DNA from: Mesorhizobium sp. WSM4313
Lineage (GTDB): Bacteria > Pseudomonadota > Alphaproteobacteria > Rhizobiales > Rhizobiaceae
DNA: 64,000 nt
Assembly: GCF_002294725.1 (NCBI RefSeq)
Contig: NZ_NSFT01000003.1
Span: 310,001-374,000, forward strand
Reading direction: 5' to 3'
The position numbers were made by a program, and so were the translations under genes. Shown here piece by piece: positions 8,741-16,721 of this stretch. Below the pieces are notes generated by a model. The model was not told the origin of the DNA, searched no databases, and worked only from the letters and a program-made list of their open reading frames with translations. Within the stretch, counting starts at the first letter, position 1; the number at the start of each line of letters is the position of its first letter.

Positions 8741-9886
8741 TCAGACGTCGCTGATCACCTGTCCGTTGGACAGGATGTGGACCTTGTAACCGGAAAAGAT
8801 CTTCTGCGCCTCGCCGGCGGCGTAGAGCGCCTGATAGGCCTCGTGCGGGATCAGCGCGTGGTTCTCGTAGCTCGACACGCCCTGGCGCGCCGCTTCGAGA
8901 TCGTCGGTGTTGATGAAGAATTCCTGCGTTGTCTTCTCGCTGGAGAACAGTCCCCTGCGGCCGGGCTTCTCGCTCTTGGAGAAGACTTCCTGGATGGTCC
9001 AGGTGAGCAGCCAGGCGTTCTGCGGCTTGCGCACCTTGGCCAGCACCTCGGCCACCGTCGAATTGTTCTGGGTGATGCCGGCCGAGTAGAAGGGTCCCAG
9101 CACCACGCGCCTCAGCTGCTTGGGATGCAGCGGCTCGAAATCCTTGTCGAGATTGACGGCGATCGTCGCCGGAGACAGCGTATAGGCCGAGTTCTTCTCG
9201 GTGAAATCGTCGAAGCGGTGCGCAAGCTCCGGGTTGAGCAAGCCGTCGACGGGAAGCGGGATATCGACCCGCTCGTTGAGCTTGCCGTTCACGTCGACCA
9301 GCTGGCGCACCATGCTTTCGGAGGAGTCCTCCACCGTCACCATGTAGACCAGCGGCAGGTTGGCGCTGCCGTCGAACGCGGCCCAGTGGACGAGATAATA
9401 TGGCCGCATTGTCTTCGGGTTGACCGAGACCTTTGCCGTCTGCGCCAGGGTGAAGGGGCCGAAGGTCGCCTCGCTCTTGACGTCCTCAAGATAGAGCCGC
9501 TCTGCCATCGACTTCTGCAGCGCCTCTGGGAATTCCTTGTGGCGCAGGATGAAGTCGGCCATCTCCTCGCGCAGCTCGCCGGCCTGCGGGATGTTGGCCA
9601 GCCGCGCATCGGCCTGCTGGCGGTCGTTTTCCAGCTCGAGCAGGTTCTGGAAGACGGGGTAGCCGCTTTCGGCGCGCGAGATGCGGAAGGTGTCCATGAA
9701 ACCGAGCCGGTTGCGCCAGCAGGCAAAGGACTTGTCCAGCCGCGCGATATACTCCGCGACGATCCTGGCGACGATGCCGTGCCGGTAGAGCGGCGAGCGG
9801 TCGTCGCGCATGAACACTTCCAGCCCGCTCAGCGCCGCCGTGATGGCGGAGAAATAGCGTACCGCGGCGTCGTTCTCAGGTGTCAT
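8741..9886 (-). CDS. Conserved protein of unknown function in the AAA+ ATPase cluster (381 aa)
   Basis: A 381-residue soluble protein with no signal peptide or transmembrane helix. The first 130 residues look helical (AVRYFSAITAALSGLEVFM, helices rich in Glu, Arg and Leu); the middle is predicted mixed alpha/beta (YYLVHWAAFDGSANLPLVYM). The gene lies 34 bases after the coiled-coil gene and 23 bases before the AAA+ ATPase, which is strong evidence for a shared operon and function. No family recognised. The ATG start has only a weak ribosome-binding site. Confidence 0.85.
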   Translation of the reverse strand: MTPENDAAVRYFSAITAALSGLEVFMRDDRSPLYRHGIVARIVAEYIARLDKSFACWRNRLGFMDTFRISRAESGYPVFQNLLELENDRQQADARLANIPQAGELREEMADFILRHKEFPEALQKSMAERLYLEDVKSEATFGPFTLAQTAKVSVNPKTMRPYYLVHWAAFDGSANLPLVYMVTVEDSSESMVRQLVDVNGKLNERVDIPLPVDGLLNPELAHRFDDFTEKNSAYTLSPATIAVNLDKDFEPLHPKQLRRVVLGPFYSAGITQNNSTVAEVLAKVRKPQNAWLLTWTIQEVFSKSEKPGRRGLFSSEKTTQEFFINTDDLEAARQGVSSYENHALIPHEAYQALYAAGEAQKIFSGYKVHILSNGQVISDV

Positions 9887-9920
9887 GTGGCTGCCGTGGA
9901 AATGAAATCAGCGGCGCCGC

Positions 9921-11009
9921 CTATTGCTGCACATAGTTGGCGGCGTTGTGCTTCTTCATCACATCGTCGAAGCGGCGGGCGAAAGCATCGTCGGCAAGCT
10001 TCTTGCGGCGCTGGATGTCGGCTGAAGCCACCATGTTCTTCTCATGCATCTCGAGCAGGTCGCCGATATGCTTCTGCGAGGCGGCGCCGATGCCGGCCAT
10101 CGTCTCCTCGGCCGTGTTGTCGACCTGGCTGCCCAGCGTGTTGATCTTGTGGGCGACGTCCTGCTGGGCGGCGGTCTTGAGCGAATCTTCCAGCGCCTTG
10201 TAGAGGACGATGCGCTGCTCGGTGTCGATGGTCAGCTTGTTGATCAGGGTCGACTGCGCGGCAATCTGGTTGTTGAGTGAATCGACGAAGGTCTGGAACA
10301 TCGAGGTGTAGCGCTCCAGCGTCTGGCTTTCGGCCAGCAGCTCCTGCTCCTTGGCCTGCTTTTCATTGTATTCGGTCGCCATTTTGGAGCGCTCGCCCTC
10401 AAGCTCGGTGCGCTCCTTCTGGGTCGTGGAGGCGGCGATCTTGTTTTCGATGTCGAGCAGCATCGGGTTCAATTCCTCGATGCGCTTCTGCACCGCTTCA
10501 AGATTGGTCATCGTCACCTTGCGGCGCTCGATAACCTGCGAAAGGCTGGCCTCGGAGGTCTTGTAGCGCTGGTCGAGGACCTGCTTCTGCGCCTTCAAGA
10601 TGCCGACGATGGTGTCCGACTTTGCCAGCAGCTCCTGCAGATTGCCGGCCAGCGACATATTGCGGACGCGGTCGGTGCGCATGCGCTGCTTGCGCTGCGC
10701 CGAAAAGACACCGACGAAGTTTTCCCAGCCGGTGTAGTTCTTCATGCTTTCGAACTCGGCGCCGAAGACATTGGTTGCGTCCTCGAGCCCGATGATCAGG
10801 TCGGCAATATTGCCTTCCATGACTTTCTGCTGCTTGAGCACGTCCTCGATGCGGGCGTTCTCGATGTCGAAATTGGCGTCGCCGATCTTCTTGTCGGCCT
10901 GAGCAAGCGTGTCGAGCACGGTGCCGGACTGCTCGATCTTGCTGCGCATGTCCTGCACGACCTGCTTGGTCTTGGCAATTTCGGCATCGAAATTCTGCAA
11001 TGTCGCCAT
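9921..11009 (-). CDS. Coiled-coil protein, first gene of the AAA+ ATPase cluster
   Basis: A 362-residue, strongly helical, charged protein with heptad-like coiled coils over most of its length (for example AEIAKTKQVVQDMRSKIEQS, and a long Glu/Lys/Gln-rich stretch around 170-270). There is no signal peptide or membrane segment. The start at 11009 (MATLQNF) is chosen for its GGGAGG ribosome-binding site; the open frame continues 28 codons upstream without one. It leads the five-gene minus-strand run. Shape and context resemble scaffold or filament-like partners of AAA+ machines, and a loose likeness to TelA-type tellurite proteins was considered but is not supported by motifs. Confidence 0.85.
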   Translation of the reverse strand: MATLQNFDAEIAKTKQVVQDMRSKIEQSGTVLDTLAQADKKIGDANFDIENARIEDVLKQQKVMEGNIADLIIGLEDATNVFGAEFESMKNYTGWENFVGVFSAQRKQRMRTDRVRNMSLAGNLQELLAKSDTIVGILKAQKQVLDQRYKTSEASLSQVIERRKVTMTNLEAVQKRIEELNPMLLDIENKIAASTTQKERTELEGERSKMATEYNEKQAKEQELLAESQTLERYTSMFQTFVDSLNNQIAAQSTLINKLTIDTEQRIVLYKALEDSLKTAAQQDVAHKINTLGSQVDNTAEETMAGIGAASQKHIGDLLEMHEKNMVASADIQRRKKLADDAFARRFDDVMKKHNAANYVQQ

Positions 11010-11439
11010 TGGGGCCTCCCGCTTCGGCATCCGTTTCCGTGTCGTGGCGGCGAATATATGTGGGGCTTCAAGGGATTGAAAGAAGGAAGACAAAGGGAAG
11101 CGTCAAAACAAAAGAATTGGTTAGGTCCTTGAAAGGCAAGGCTAGCATGCGCATGGCGCCTAGTAACGCGCGCCATCATCGAACAGCTTTTGCTGACATG
11201 CCCTAAGGTCTTGTTTTTGCGAACGGCCATGAAACAGCGCCGGCAAATATCTTGCGGCGGCGATGCCGGTTTCACCGGCGCCGGTCAGGGCTTGAAGCGG
11301 TTTTAGGACGACATCCAGCTCTAGAGCGGTTCAGCGTTTCACGGAATCGCCGAACCGCTCTAAGTCTTTGTTTTTACACAATCCCGGACGGAAAACCGCT
11401 ACGCACTTTTCCTGGGATTGCTCTATGCAGGCTTTCGGC
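11010..11439. other. Intergenic region between tdk and the AAA+ cluster
   Basis: A 430-base gap. The part at 11010-11310 should hold the promoter of the minus-strand cluster; no convincing gene or hairpin was seen there. The part at 11319-11426 is a RIME-like repeat, annotated separately. Confidence 0.5.
11319..11426. repeat. RIME-like module A
   Basis: Begins with the hairpin AGAGCGGTTCAGCG/CGAACCGCTCT, then CTTTGTTTTTACACAATCCC and GGACGGAAAACCGCTACGCA, ending TTTTCCTGGGATTGCTCTA. The order matches 5076-5178 and 16601-16706 closely. It lies just beyond the stop codon of tdk. Confidence 0.85.
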
Positions 11440-12051
11440 TCAGCGGTTGACAAAGCCGATGAAGTCGTCGGGCGCGGCCCGGCCCATCTCCTCTTCCCAA
11501 TGCCTTCGGCAGAGCGAGACATAGACGTCCTTGCCGATCGCCACCTGCTCGCCCTGCTTCGCCACCTTGCCGTCGGGCCCCAGGCGCACCACCATCGTCG
11601 CCTTACGGCCGCAACGGCAGATGGTGCGGACCTCGCGCAGGTCGTCGGCGATGGCGAGCAGAGCGCGCGAGCCGGAGAACAGATTACCCTGGAAGTCGGT
11701 GCGCAGGCCGTAGCACATGACCGGAATGCCTAGACGGTCGGCGATGCGGGCGAGCTGCCAGACCTGCTCTTCCTCGAGGAACTGCGCCTCGTCGACGAAG
11801 ATGCAATGCACAGGGCCATGCCGATGGTGCTCGGCGACCGTGGCATAGAGGTCGTCGCCGTCGCGGAAAATCTCTGCCTCGGATTCGAGACCGATGCGCG
11901 ACGAGATCAGCCCGGTGTCGCCCTTACGATAGTGGCCGGCGACGAACAGCATCGTCGACATACCGCGTTCGCGATAATTGTAAGACGCTTGCAAAAGCAT
12001 CGTCGTCTTGCCGGCGTTCATCGTCGCGTAGTGGAAGTAAAGCTTGGCCAT
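11440..12051 (-). CDS. tdk: Thymidine kinase
   Basis: Cytosolic salvage enzyme that phosphorylates thymidine with ATP. The 203-residue length fits the bacterial type II family. Visible motifs are the P-loop ATMNAGKTT at 9-17, the Walker B/catalytic segment IFVDEAQFL at 84-92 with Glu88 as base, the substrate loop YGLRTDFQGNLF, and zinc-ligand Cys pairs in CRCG and near SLCRRHW. A stand-alone gene; a strong hairpin (12063-12114) ends right at its ribosome-binding site and may influence its expression. Confidence 0.96.
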   Translation of the reverse strand: MAKLYFHYATMNAGKTTMLLQASYNYRERGMSTMLFVAGHYRKGDTGLISSRIGLESEAEIFRDGDDLYATVAEHHRHGPVHCIFVDEAQFLEEEQVWQLARIADRLGIPVMCYGLRTDFQGNLFSGSRALLAIADDLREVRTICRCGRKATMVVRLGPDGKVAKQGEQVAIGKDVYVSLCRRHWEEEMGRAAPDDFIGFVNR

Positions 12052-12062
12052 GTCGCTCTTTT

Positions 12063-12114
12063 GGGTGTGTCGGGATTCAGGCGAGGCCGGCTCGACCTGA
12101 ATCTCGACACACCC
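12063..12114. repeat. Hairpin of the GATTCAGGT/ACCTGAATC family in the tdk leader
   Basis: Arms GGGTGTGTCGGGATTCAGGC and GACCTGAATCTCGACACACC pair over about 22 bases around a GC-rich loop. The arms resemble the ends of the longer palindrome at 39942-40085 (GATATTCAGGT / ACCTGAATCTC). It lies 11 bases upstream of the tdk start. Confidence 0.8.
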
Positions 12115-12242
12115 TAAGCCGACTTGCCGCGGCTCGGGGAGAGGGCACCGGCTCCGTCCACCAAAAACTCGATGTCGTTCAAAAAGCTGTCATGTCGCTT
12201 AATGGCCAGCGCGCGCCGTTCGTCGCGACGTTGAACCGCTTG

Positions 12243-12264
12243 AAACAACATCAAAATGGTGTTT
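12243..12264. promoter_or_regulatory. Imperfect dyad upstream of choX, possible operator
   Basis: AAACAACAT and ATGGTGTTT are near-complementary arms around a CAAA core, about 75 bases before choX. In the only gene-free stretch where the choX promoter can lie. A regulator-binding role is inference. Confidence 0.3.
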
Positions 12265-12336
12265 GGCTGACGAAACAAGGCGGGCGCAAGAACCGTGACT
12301 TCGCTTTGCCTCGGAAATCCAATGGGAGATAAGTTC

Positions 12337-13272
12337 ATGTCGCGTATGAAATCTTTCGTCGCAGGCCTCGGCCTTGCGGCGTTCCTGTCGACAACCGCCG
12401 CCAATGCCGGCGATCCGGCGAGCTGCAAGGCCGTGCGGCTGTCGGATGTCGGCTGGACCGACATCCAGGCCACCACGGGCCTCGCCTCGGTGCTGCTCAC
12501 CGCGCTCGGCTATGAGCCGCAGACGATCCAGCTTTCGGTGCCGGTGACCATGGCCTCGCTGAAGAACAAGGACCTGGACGTCTTCCTCGGCAATTGGATG
12601 CCGTCGATGACCAACGACATCAAGGACTACACCAAGGAAGGCTCGATCGAGACGATCAGCACCAACCTGACCGGCGCCGGCTATGGCATCGTCGTGCCGA
12701 CCTATGTCGCGGATGCCGGTGTCAAGACGCTGACCGATCTCGGCAAGTTCAAGGACAAGTTCAACGGCAAGATTTACGGCATCGAGGCCGGCAATGACGG
12801 CAACCGCATCATCCTGGACATGATCAAGAACCCGAAGGACAACCTCGAAGGCTTCGAGCTGGTCGAATCCTCGGAGGCCGGCATGCTGACGCAGGCCGAG
12901 CAGTCGATGAAGAACAATGAGTGGATCGCCTTCCTCGGCTGGACGCCGCATCCGGTGATGGGCGCCATGAAGATCACCTATCTCGACGGCATGGGCGACA
13001 GCGGCTTCGGCGCCGCCACCGTCTATACCATCGTGCGCAAGGGCTACACCACCGAATGCCCGAACGCCGGCAAGTTCATCGCCAACCTGAAGTTCAATCT
13101 CGACATGGAAGGCGAGATGATGGACGCGATCCTCAAGGGTGGCGATCCGCAGACGGTGGCGACCGATTGGCTGAAGAAGCATCCGGACGCGGTGGCGCCC
13201 TGGATCGCCGGCGTCACCACCTTTGATGGCGGCGACGCGGCGGCTGCCGTCAAGACCGCGCTCGGGGGCTGA
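12337..13272 (+). CDS. choX: Choline ABC transporter substrate-binding protein
   Basis: Periplasmic receptor that captures choline for uptake as a carbon/nitrogen source and osmoprotectant precursor. The 311-residue protein starts at ATG 12337 (MSRMKSF), preceded by GGGAGA; the signal peptide ends AANA near residue 23. Typical glycine betaine/choline-receptor (OpuAC-type) sequence follows, with DVGWTDIQATT, LDVFLGNWMPSM and WTPHPVM, the last two carrying aromatic residues of the ligand cage. Cys pair in ASCKA and TECPN. It is first in choXWV and is separated from choW by an intrinsic terminator, which would make it more abundant than the membrane parts. Confidence 0.95.
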   Translation: MSRMKSFVAGLGLAAFLSTTAANAGDPASCKAVRLSDVGWTDIQATTGLASVLLTALGYEPQTIQLSVPVTMASLKNKDLDVFLGNWMPSMTNDIKDYTKEGSIETISTNLTGAGYGIVVPTYVADAGVKTLTDLGKFKDKFNGKIYGIEAGNDGNRIILDMIKNPKDNLEGFELVESSEAGMLTQAEQSMKNNEWIAFLGWTPHPVMGAMKITYLDGMGDSGFGAATVYTIVRKGYTTECPNAGKFIANLKFNLDMEGEMMDAILKGGDPQTVATDWLKKHPDAVAPWIAGVTTFDGGDAAAAVKTALGG

Positions 13273-13303
13273 TCCGCTTGGGACCGGCATGATTTCCGAA
13301 AAA

Positions 13304-13332
13304 GGGCAGCCCTCGAAGAGGCTGCCCTTTTT
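13304..13332 (+). terminator. Internal terminator/attenuator between choX and choW
   Basis: A perfect 8-bp stem (GGGCAGCC 13304-13311 with GGCTGCCC 13320-13327) and five T (13328-13332). It lies 31 bases beyond choX and 64 bases before choW. An A-run on the left also allows termination in the other direction. Confidence 0.85.
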
Positions 13333-13395
13333 CATATGCCTGGAGACGTGAGAGGATAACCGTGCGGCGAGCGCGGCGAAGCCGAGAGGGGAAAG

Positions 13396-14250
13396 ATGGA
13401 TCCGATTTCTAAATTCCTGACCGACTACAAAATTCCGATCGGGCCATGGGGCAAGGCTTTCTTCGGTTTCCTGACCGACAATTTCGACACCATCTTCCGC
13501 GCATTTTCAAACGGTCTGAATTTCATCCTCGACGGAGCAGTGAGCCTCCTGCTCATGGTGCCGCCGGTTTTGTTGGCCCTGGTCATCGCGTTCATCGCCT
13601 GGCTCTTACAGCGTTCGCGGCCGCTCGCCATCGGCGTCTTCCTCGGCCTGATCTTCATCATCAACCAGAATCTGTGGAAACAGACGGTGCAGACGCTGGT
13701 GCTGGTCGTTGCCGCCGCCGCAATGGCAATGGCGATCGGCGTGCCGCTCGGCATCTGGGCGGCGCACAAGCCGAAGGTCTACCGCGTCATGCTGCCGGTG
13801 CTCGACCTGATGCAGACGCTGCCGACCTTCGTCTACCTGATACCGGTGCTCACCCTGTTCGGGCTCGGCAATGCGCCCGGCCTCATCGTCACCATCATCT
13901 TCGTCATCCCGACGGCCGTTCGGCTCACCCATCTCGGCGTCGTTTCGGTGCCCAAGGCAATCATCGAAGCGGGCGAGGCGTTCGGCGCCACCAAGCGCCA
14001 GCTTCTGTGGAAGGTGGAGCTGCCCTCGGCGCTGCCGACCATCATGGCGGGCCTGACGCAATCGATCATGCTGTCGCTGTCGATGGTGGTGTTCGCCGCC
14101 CTGATCGGCGCCGGTGGCCTCGGCACCGAAATCAACCGGGCGCTCGGCTCGCGGCGCATCGATCTCGGGCTTGAGGCCGGCCTCGCCATCGTCGTGCTCG
14201 CCATCGTGCTCGACCGCATGACCCGCATCGGCGTTGGAGGCAAGAAATGA
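13396..14250 (+). CDS. choW: Choline ABC transporter permease
   Basis: Inner-membrane channel subunit, 284 residues with about six hydrophobic helices (MVPPVLLALVIAFIAWLL, VLVVAAAAMAMAIGVPLG, ALIGAGGLG and others). The cytoplasmic coupling loop EAGEAFGATKRQLLWKVELP is the EAA motif that docks on the ATPase. Similar to ProW/OpuAB permeases. GAGAGGGG precedes the ATG. Its stop overlaps the start of choV by four bases, so the two are translationally coupled. Confidence 0.95.
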   Translation: MDPISKFLTDYKIPIGPWGKAFFGFLTDNFDTIFRAFSNGLNFILDGAVSLLLMVPPVLLALVIAFIAWLLQRSRPLAIGVFLGLIFIINQNLWKQTVQTLVLVVAAAAMAMAIGVPLGIWAAHKPKVYRVMLPVLDLMQTLPTFVYLIPVLTLFGLGNAPGLIVTIIFVIPTAVRLTHLGVVSVPKAIIEAGEAFGATKRQLLWKVELPSALPTIMAGLTQSIMLSLSMVVFAALIGAGGLGTEINRALGSRRIDLGLEAGLAIVVLAIVLDRMTRIGVGGKK

Positions 14251-15428
14251 CCGTCGCGGTTGATTTCAAGAATGTAGACATCGTCTTCGGCGCCGACCAG
14301 GCCGGTTCGCTGGCGCTGATCGACCAGGGCGCAACGCGCGCCGAGATTCTCGAAAAGACCGGCAATGTGCTCGGATGCGCCGACGCCAGCCTCACCGTGC
14401 ACGAAGGCGAGATCTCGGTGTTGATGGGCTTGTCCGGTTCCGGCAAGTCGACGCTGCTGCGGGCCGTCAACCGGCTCAACGTCGTGTCGCGCGGCCAGGT
14501 GCTCGTCAAGGACGGCGACCGCATCGTCGATGTCGTCACCTGCGACGAGGCGACCTTGCGGCGGTTGCGGCAGAAGCAGGTGGCCATGGTGTTCCAGCAG
14601 TTCGGCCTGCTGCCATGGCGCACGGTCGAGGAAAATGTCGGCTTCGGCCTCGAGCTTGCCGGCGTGCCGGAGGCGGAACGCAAGGCGCGCGTGCAGAAGC
14701 AATTGCAACTGGTCCATCTCGACCAATGGTCGAAGAAATATGCCCATGAGCTTTCGGGCGGCATGCAGCAGCGCGTCGGTCTCGCCCGGGCTTTCGCCAC
14801 CGAGGCGCCGATCCTGTTGATGGACGAGCCGTTCTCGGCGCTCGACCCGCTTATCCGCACCAAGCTGCAGGACGAATTGCTGCAGCTCCAGGCCGAGCTG
14901 AAGAAGACCATCATCTTCGTCAGCCACGACCTCGAGGAGGCGCTGAAGATCGGCAGCCACATCACGATCATGGAGGGCGGCCGCATCGTGCAGACCGGCG
15001 CGCCGGAAGACATCGTCTTGCGCCCTGCCAACGACTATGTCCGCGACTTCATCGCCAATGTGAATCCGCTGTCGGTGCTGACGGCGTGGAACGTGATGCG
15101 GGACCGCCGCGACCTGGAGCAGGGCGACAATGGTTGGGTGTGGCTCGACCGGCGCAAGACGACACGCTTCAAGATCGACGACCACGGCCTTGTGGCGGCG
15201 GCCGAGCGCGACGGCAAGCCGGCGGTGTGGGTGTCCTGCGCCGATGTCGAGCGCCAGCCGGAGGAGGGCGCCCAGGTGTTCTGGGCCAATCCCGGCACGC
15301 CGCTGAAAACGGTGATGCTCGCCATGCACCGGTCGCAGACGGCGCCGGTGGCGCTGTTCGACGAAGGCTCGCGCTTCGTCGGCTCGATTGGCATCAGGGA
15401 CGTGCTGAGTGCTGTGCTGAGGCGGTAG
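14247..15428 (+). CDS. choV: Choline ABC transporter ATP-binding protein
   Basis: Cytoplasmic ATPase that powers choline uptake. The 393-residue protein has Walker A GLSGSGKST at 61-69, Q-loop FQQFGLLP, signature LSGGMQQRV at 169-177, Walker B ILLMDEP at 189-195 and switch His in FVSHD. After residue 260 it carries the CBS-like C-terminal region typical of ProV/OpuAA proteins, used in that family for osmotic regulation; the two halves of the region are visible but degenerate. It starts with ATG overlapping the choW stop. Last gene of the operon. Confidence 0.95.
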   Translation: MTVAVDFKNVDIVFGADQAGSLALIDQGATRAEILEKTGNVLGCADASLTVHEGEISVLMGLSGSGKSTLLRAVNRLNVVSRGQVLVKDGDRIVDVVTCDEATLRRLRQKQVAMVFQQFGLLPWRTVEENVGFGLELAGVPEAERKARVQKQLQLVHLDQWSKKYAHELSGGMQQRVGLARAFATEAPILLMDEPFSALDPLIRTKLQDELLQLQAELKKTIIFVSHDLEEALKIGSHITIMEGGRIVQTGAPEDIVLRPANDYVRDFIANVNPLSVLTAWNVMRDRRDLEQGDNGWVWLDRRKTTRFKIDDHGLVAAAERDGKPAVWVSCADVERQPEEGAQVFWANPGTPLKTVMLAMHRSQTAPVALFDEGSRFVGSIGIRDVLSAVLRR

Positions 15429-15534
15429 GTGTCAGCCTTTTGGACGGACACGAGGTGTGCCGCTGGCGGGCACCTCGCGCTTGTTCTAGACTGGCCGGCA
15501 GCCGAACAACCGGCGTCAGGCGAAAGAGGCGCGA

Positions 15535-16572
15535 ATGATCTTCCGTCAGCTCTTCGATTCCGTTTCGGGCACCTATTCCTACCTGCTCGCAAGCCGGCGC
15601 GGCGGCGAGGCGTTGATCATCGATCCGGTGCTGGAAAAAGTCGACCGCTACCTGCAACTGGTCAACGAGCTGGACCTGAGGCTGGTCAAGGCGGTGGACA
15701 CGCACCTCCATGCCGACCATATCACCGGCCTCGGCGCGCTGCGCGACAAGACGCATTGCGTGACCGTGATGGGTGAGCAGACCAAGGCCGACGTGGTATC
15801 GATGCGGCTTGCCGATGGCGACAAGCTCGGCATCGAAGGCCTGGCGCTCGACGTCATCTACACGCCGGGCCACACCGACGATTCCTACAGCTTCATCCTG
15901 CCGGATCGTGTGTTCACCGGCGACACGCTGCTCATCCGCGGCACCGGCCGCACCGACTTCCAGAACGGCGATCCGCGCCAGCAATATGAATCGATCTTCG
16001 GCCGCCTGCTCAAGCTGCCCGACGAGACGCTGATCTTCCCAGCGCATGACTACAAGGGCGAGACCGTGTCGACGATCGGCGAGGAAAAGGCCTTCAATCC
16101 GCGCCTGCAGGTGAAGTCGGTCGACGAGTATGTGAACATCATGAACAATCTCAATCTGTCCAACCCGAAAATGATGGATGTGGCCGTGCCCGCCAACATG
16201 CGGGTCGGGCTGCATCAGGACGACATCGCCAGCCGCGGCTGGGCGGTCAGCGCGGAGCAGGCGCTGGCGCTGGTCGGGCGGGCCGACGTGGCGCTGATCG
16301 ACCTGCGCGAGCAAACCGAGCGCGAGCGACACGGGGTCATCCCCGGCGCGATCCATCTTCCCTATGCGCGGCTGCAGGAAAACATCGCCGCCGGCGGCAT
16401 GTTGCACGAGCTGGCGAAATCGACCAGCAAACAGATCCTGTTCTACTGCGCCTTCGGCGAGCGCTCGGCGATGGCGGTGCAAGCGGCGCAGGATGTCGGG
16501 ATTACCAGCGCCCGCCATATCCAGGGCGGCATCGACGCCTGGCGGAAAGCCAGCGGCCCGCTGATGCATTAA
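15535..16572 (+). CDS. Persulfide dioxygenase-rhodanese fusion protein
   Basis: A 345-residue, two-domain protein. Residues 1-230 are an ETHE1-like metallo-beta-lactamase domain with THLHADH at 56-62, the ligand His in TPGHTDDS, and FTGDTLLIRGTGRTDF, which is characteristic of glutathione-persulfide dioxygenases rather than glyoxalase II. Residues 240-345 are a rhodanese domain with the active Cys in FYCAFGERSA. The fusion oxidises persulfide sulfur to sulfite and can transfer sulfur to sulfite giving thiosulfate, so it detoxifies sulfide. It stands alone 106 bases after choV with no obvious regulator; that it belongs to sulfur homeostasis with the nearby cysteine synthase-like gene is inference. 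Confidence 0.92.
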   Translation: MIFRQLFDSVSGTYSYLLASRRGGEALIIDPVLEKVDRYLQLVNELDLRLVKAVDTHLHADHITGLGALRDKTHCVTVMGEQTKADVVSMRLADGDKLGIEGLALDVIYTPGHTDDSYSFILPDRVFTGDTLLIRGTGRTDFQNGDPRQQYESIFGRLLKLPDETLIFPAHDYKGETVSTIGEEKAFNPRLQVKSVDEYVNIMNNLNLSNPKMMDVAVPANMRVGLHQDDIASRGWAVSAEQALALVGRADVALIDLREQTERERHGVIPGAIHLPYARLQENIAAGGMLHELAKSTSKQILFYCAFGERSAMAVQAAQDVGITSARHIQGGIDAWRKASGPLMH

Positions 16573-16706
16573 AGCGCGTCGCACTTCTGGGCGACATGCA
16601 CTAGTGCGTTTCACCGTTTCACGGAAACGGCGAAACGCCCTATCTCTTTGTTTTTTACGCAATTCCGGACGGAAAACCGCTCACACTTTTCCTGGAATTG
16701 CTATAG
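16572..16706. repeat. RIME-like repeat (module D fragment plus module A)
   Basis: A short fragment TAAAGCGCGTCGCACTT at 16571-16587, as seen at 57534, precedes module A (16601-16706) with arms GTGCGTTTCACCGTTTC and GGCGAAACGCCCTA, then CGGACGGAAAACCGC and TTTTCCTGGAATTGCTATA. It fills the whole gap between the convergent genes on either side. Confidence 0.85.
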
Positions 16707-16721
16707 GCGCGCCGGCCAGGT

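Noticed and set aside
6657..8789. A 710-codon frame on the plus strand opposite the AAA+ ATPase gene
   Set aside because: It mirrors the codon structure of the real gene, is full of His/Arg/Val/Gly typical of antisense frames in GC-rich DNA, has no domain or start signal, and begins inside a repeat.
9921..11009. Tellurite resistance protein TelA
   Set aside because: Only general coiled-coil likeness; no conserved TelA blocks and no ter genes nearby.
12114..13335. Minus-strand frames across choX
   Set aside because: Antisense shadows; choX has signal peptide, ligand-cage motifs and operon context.
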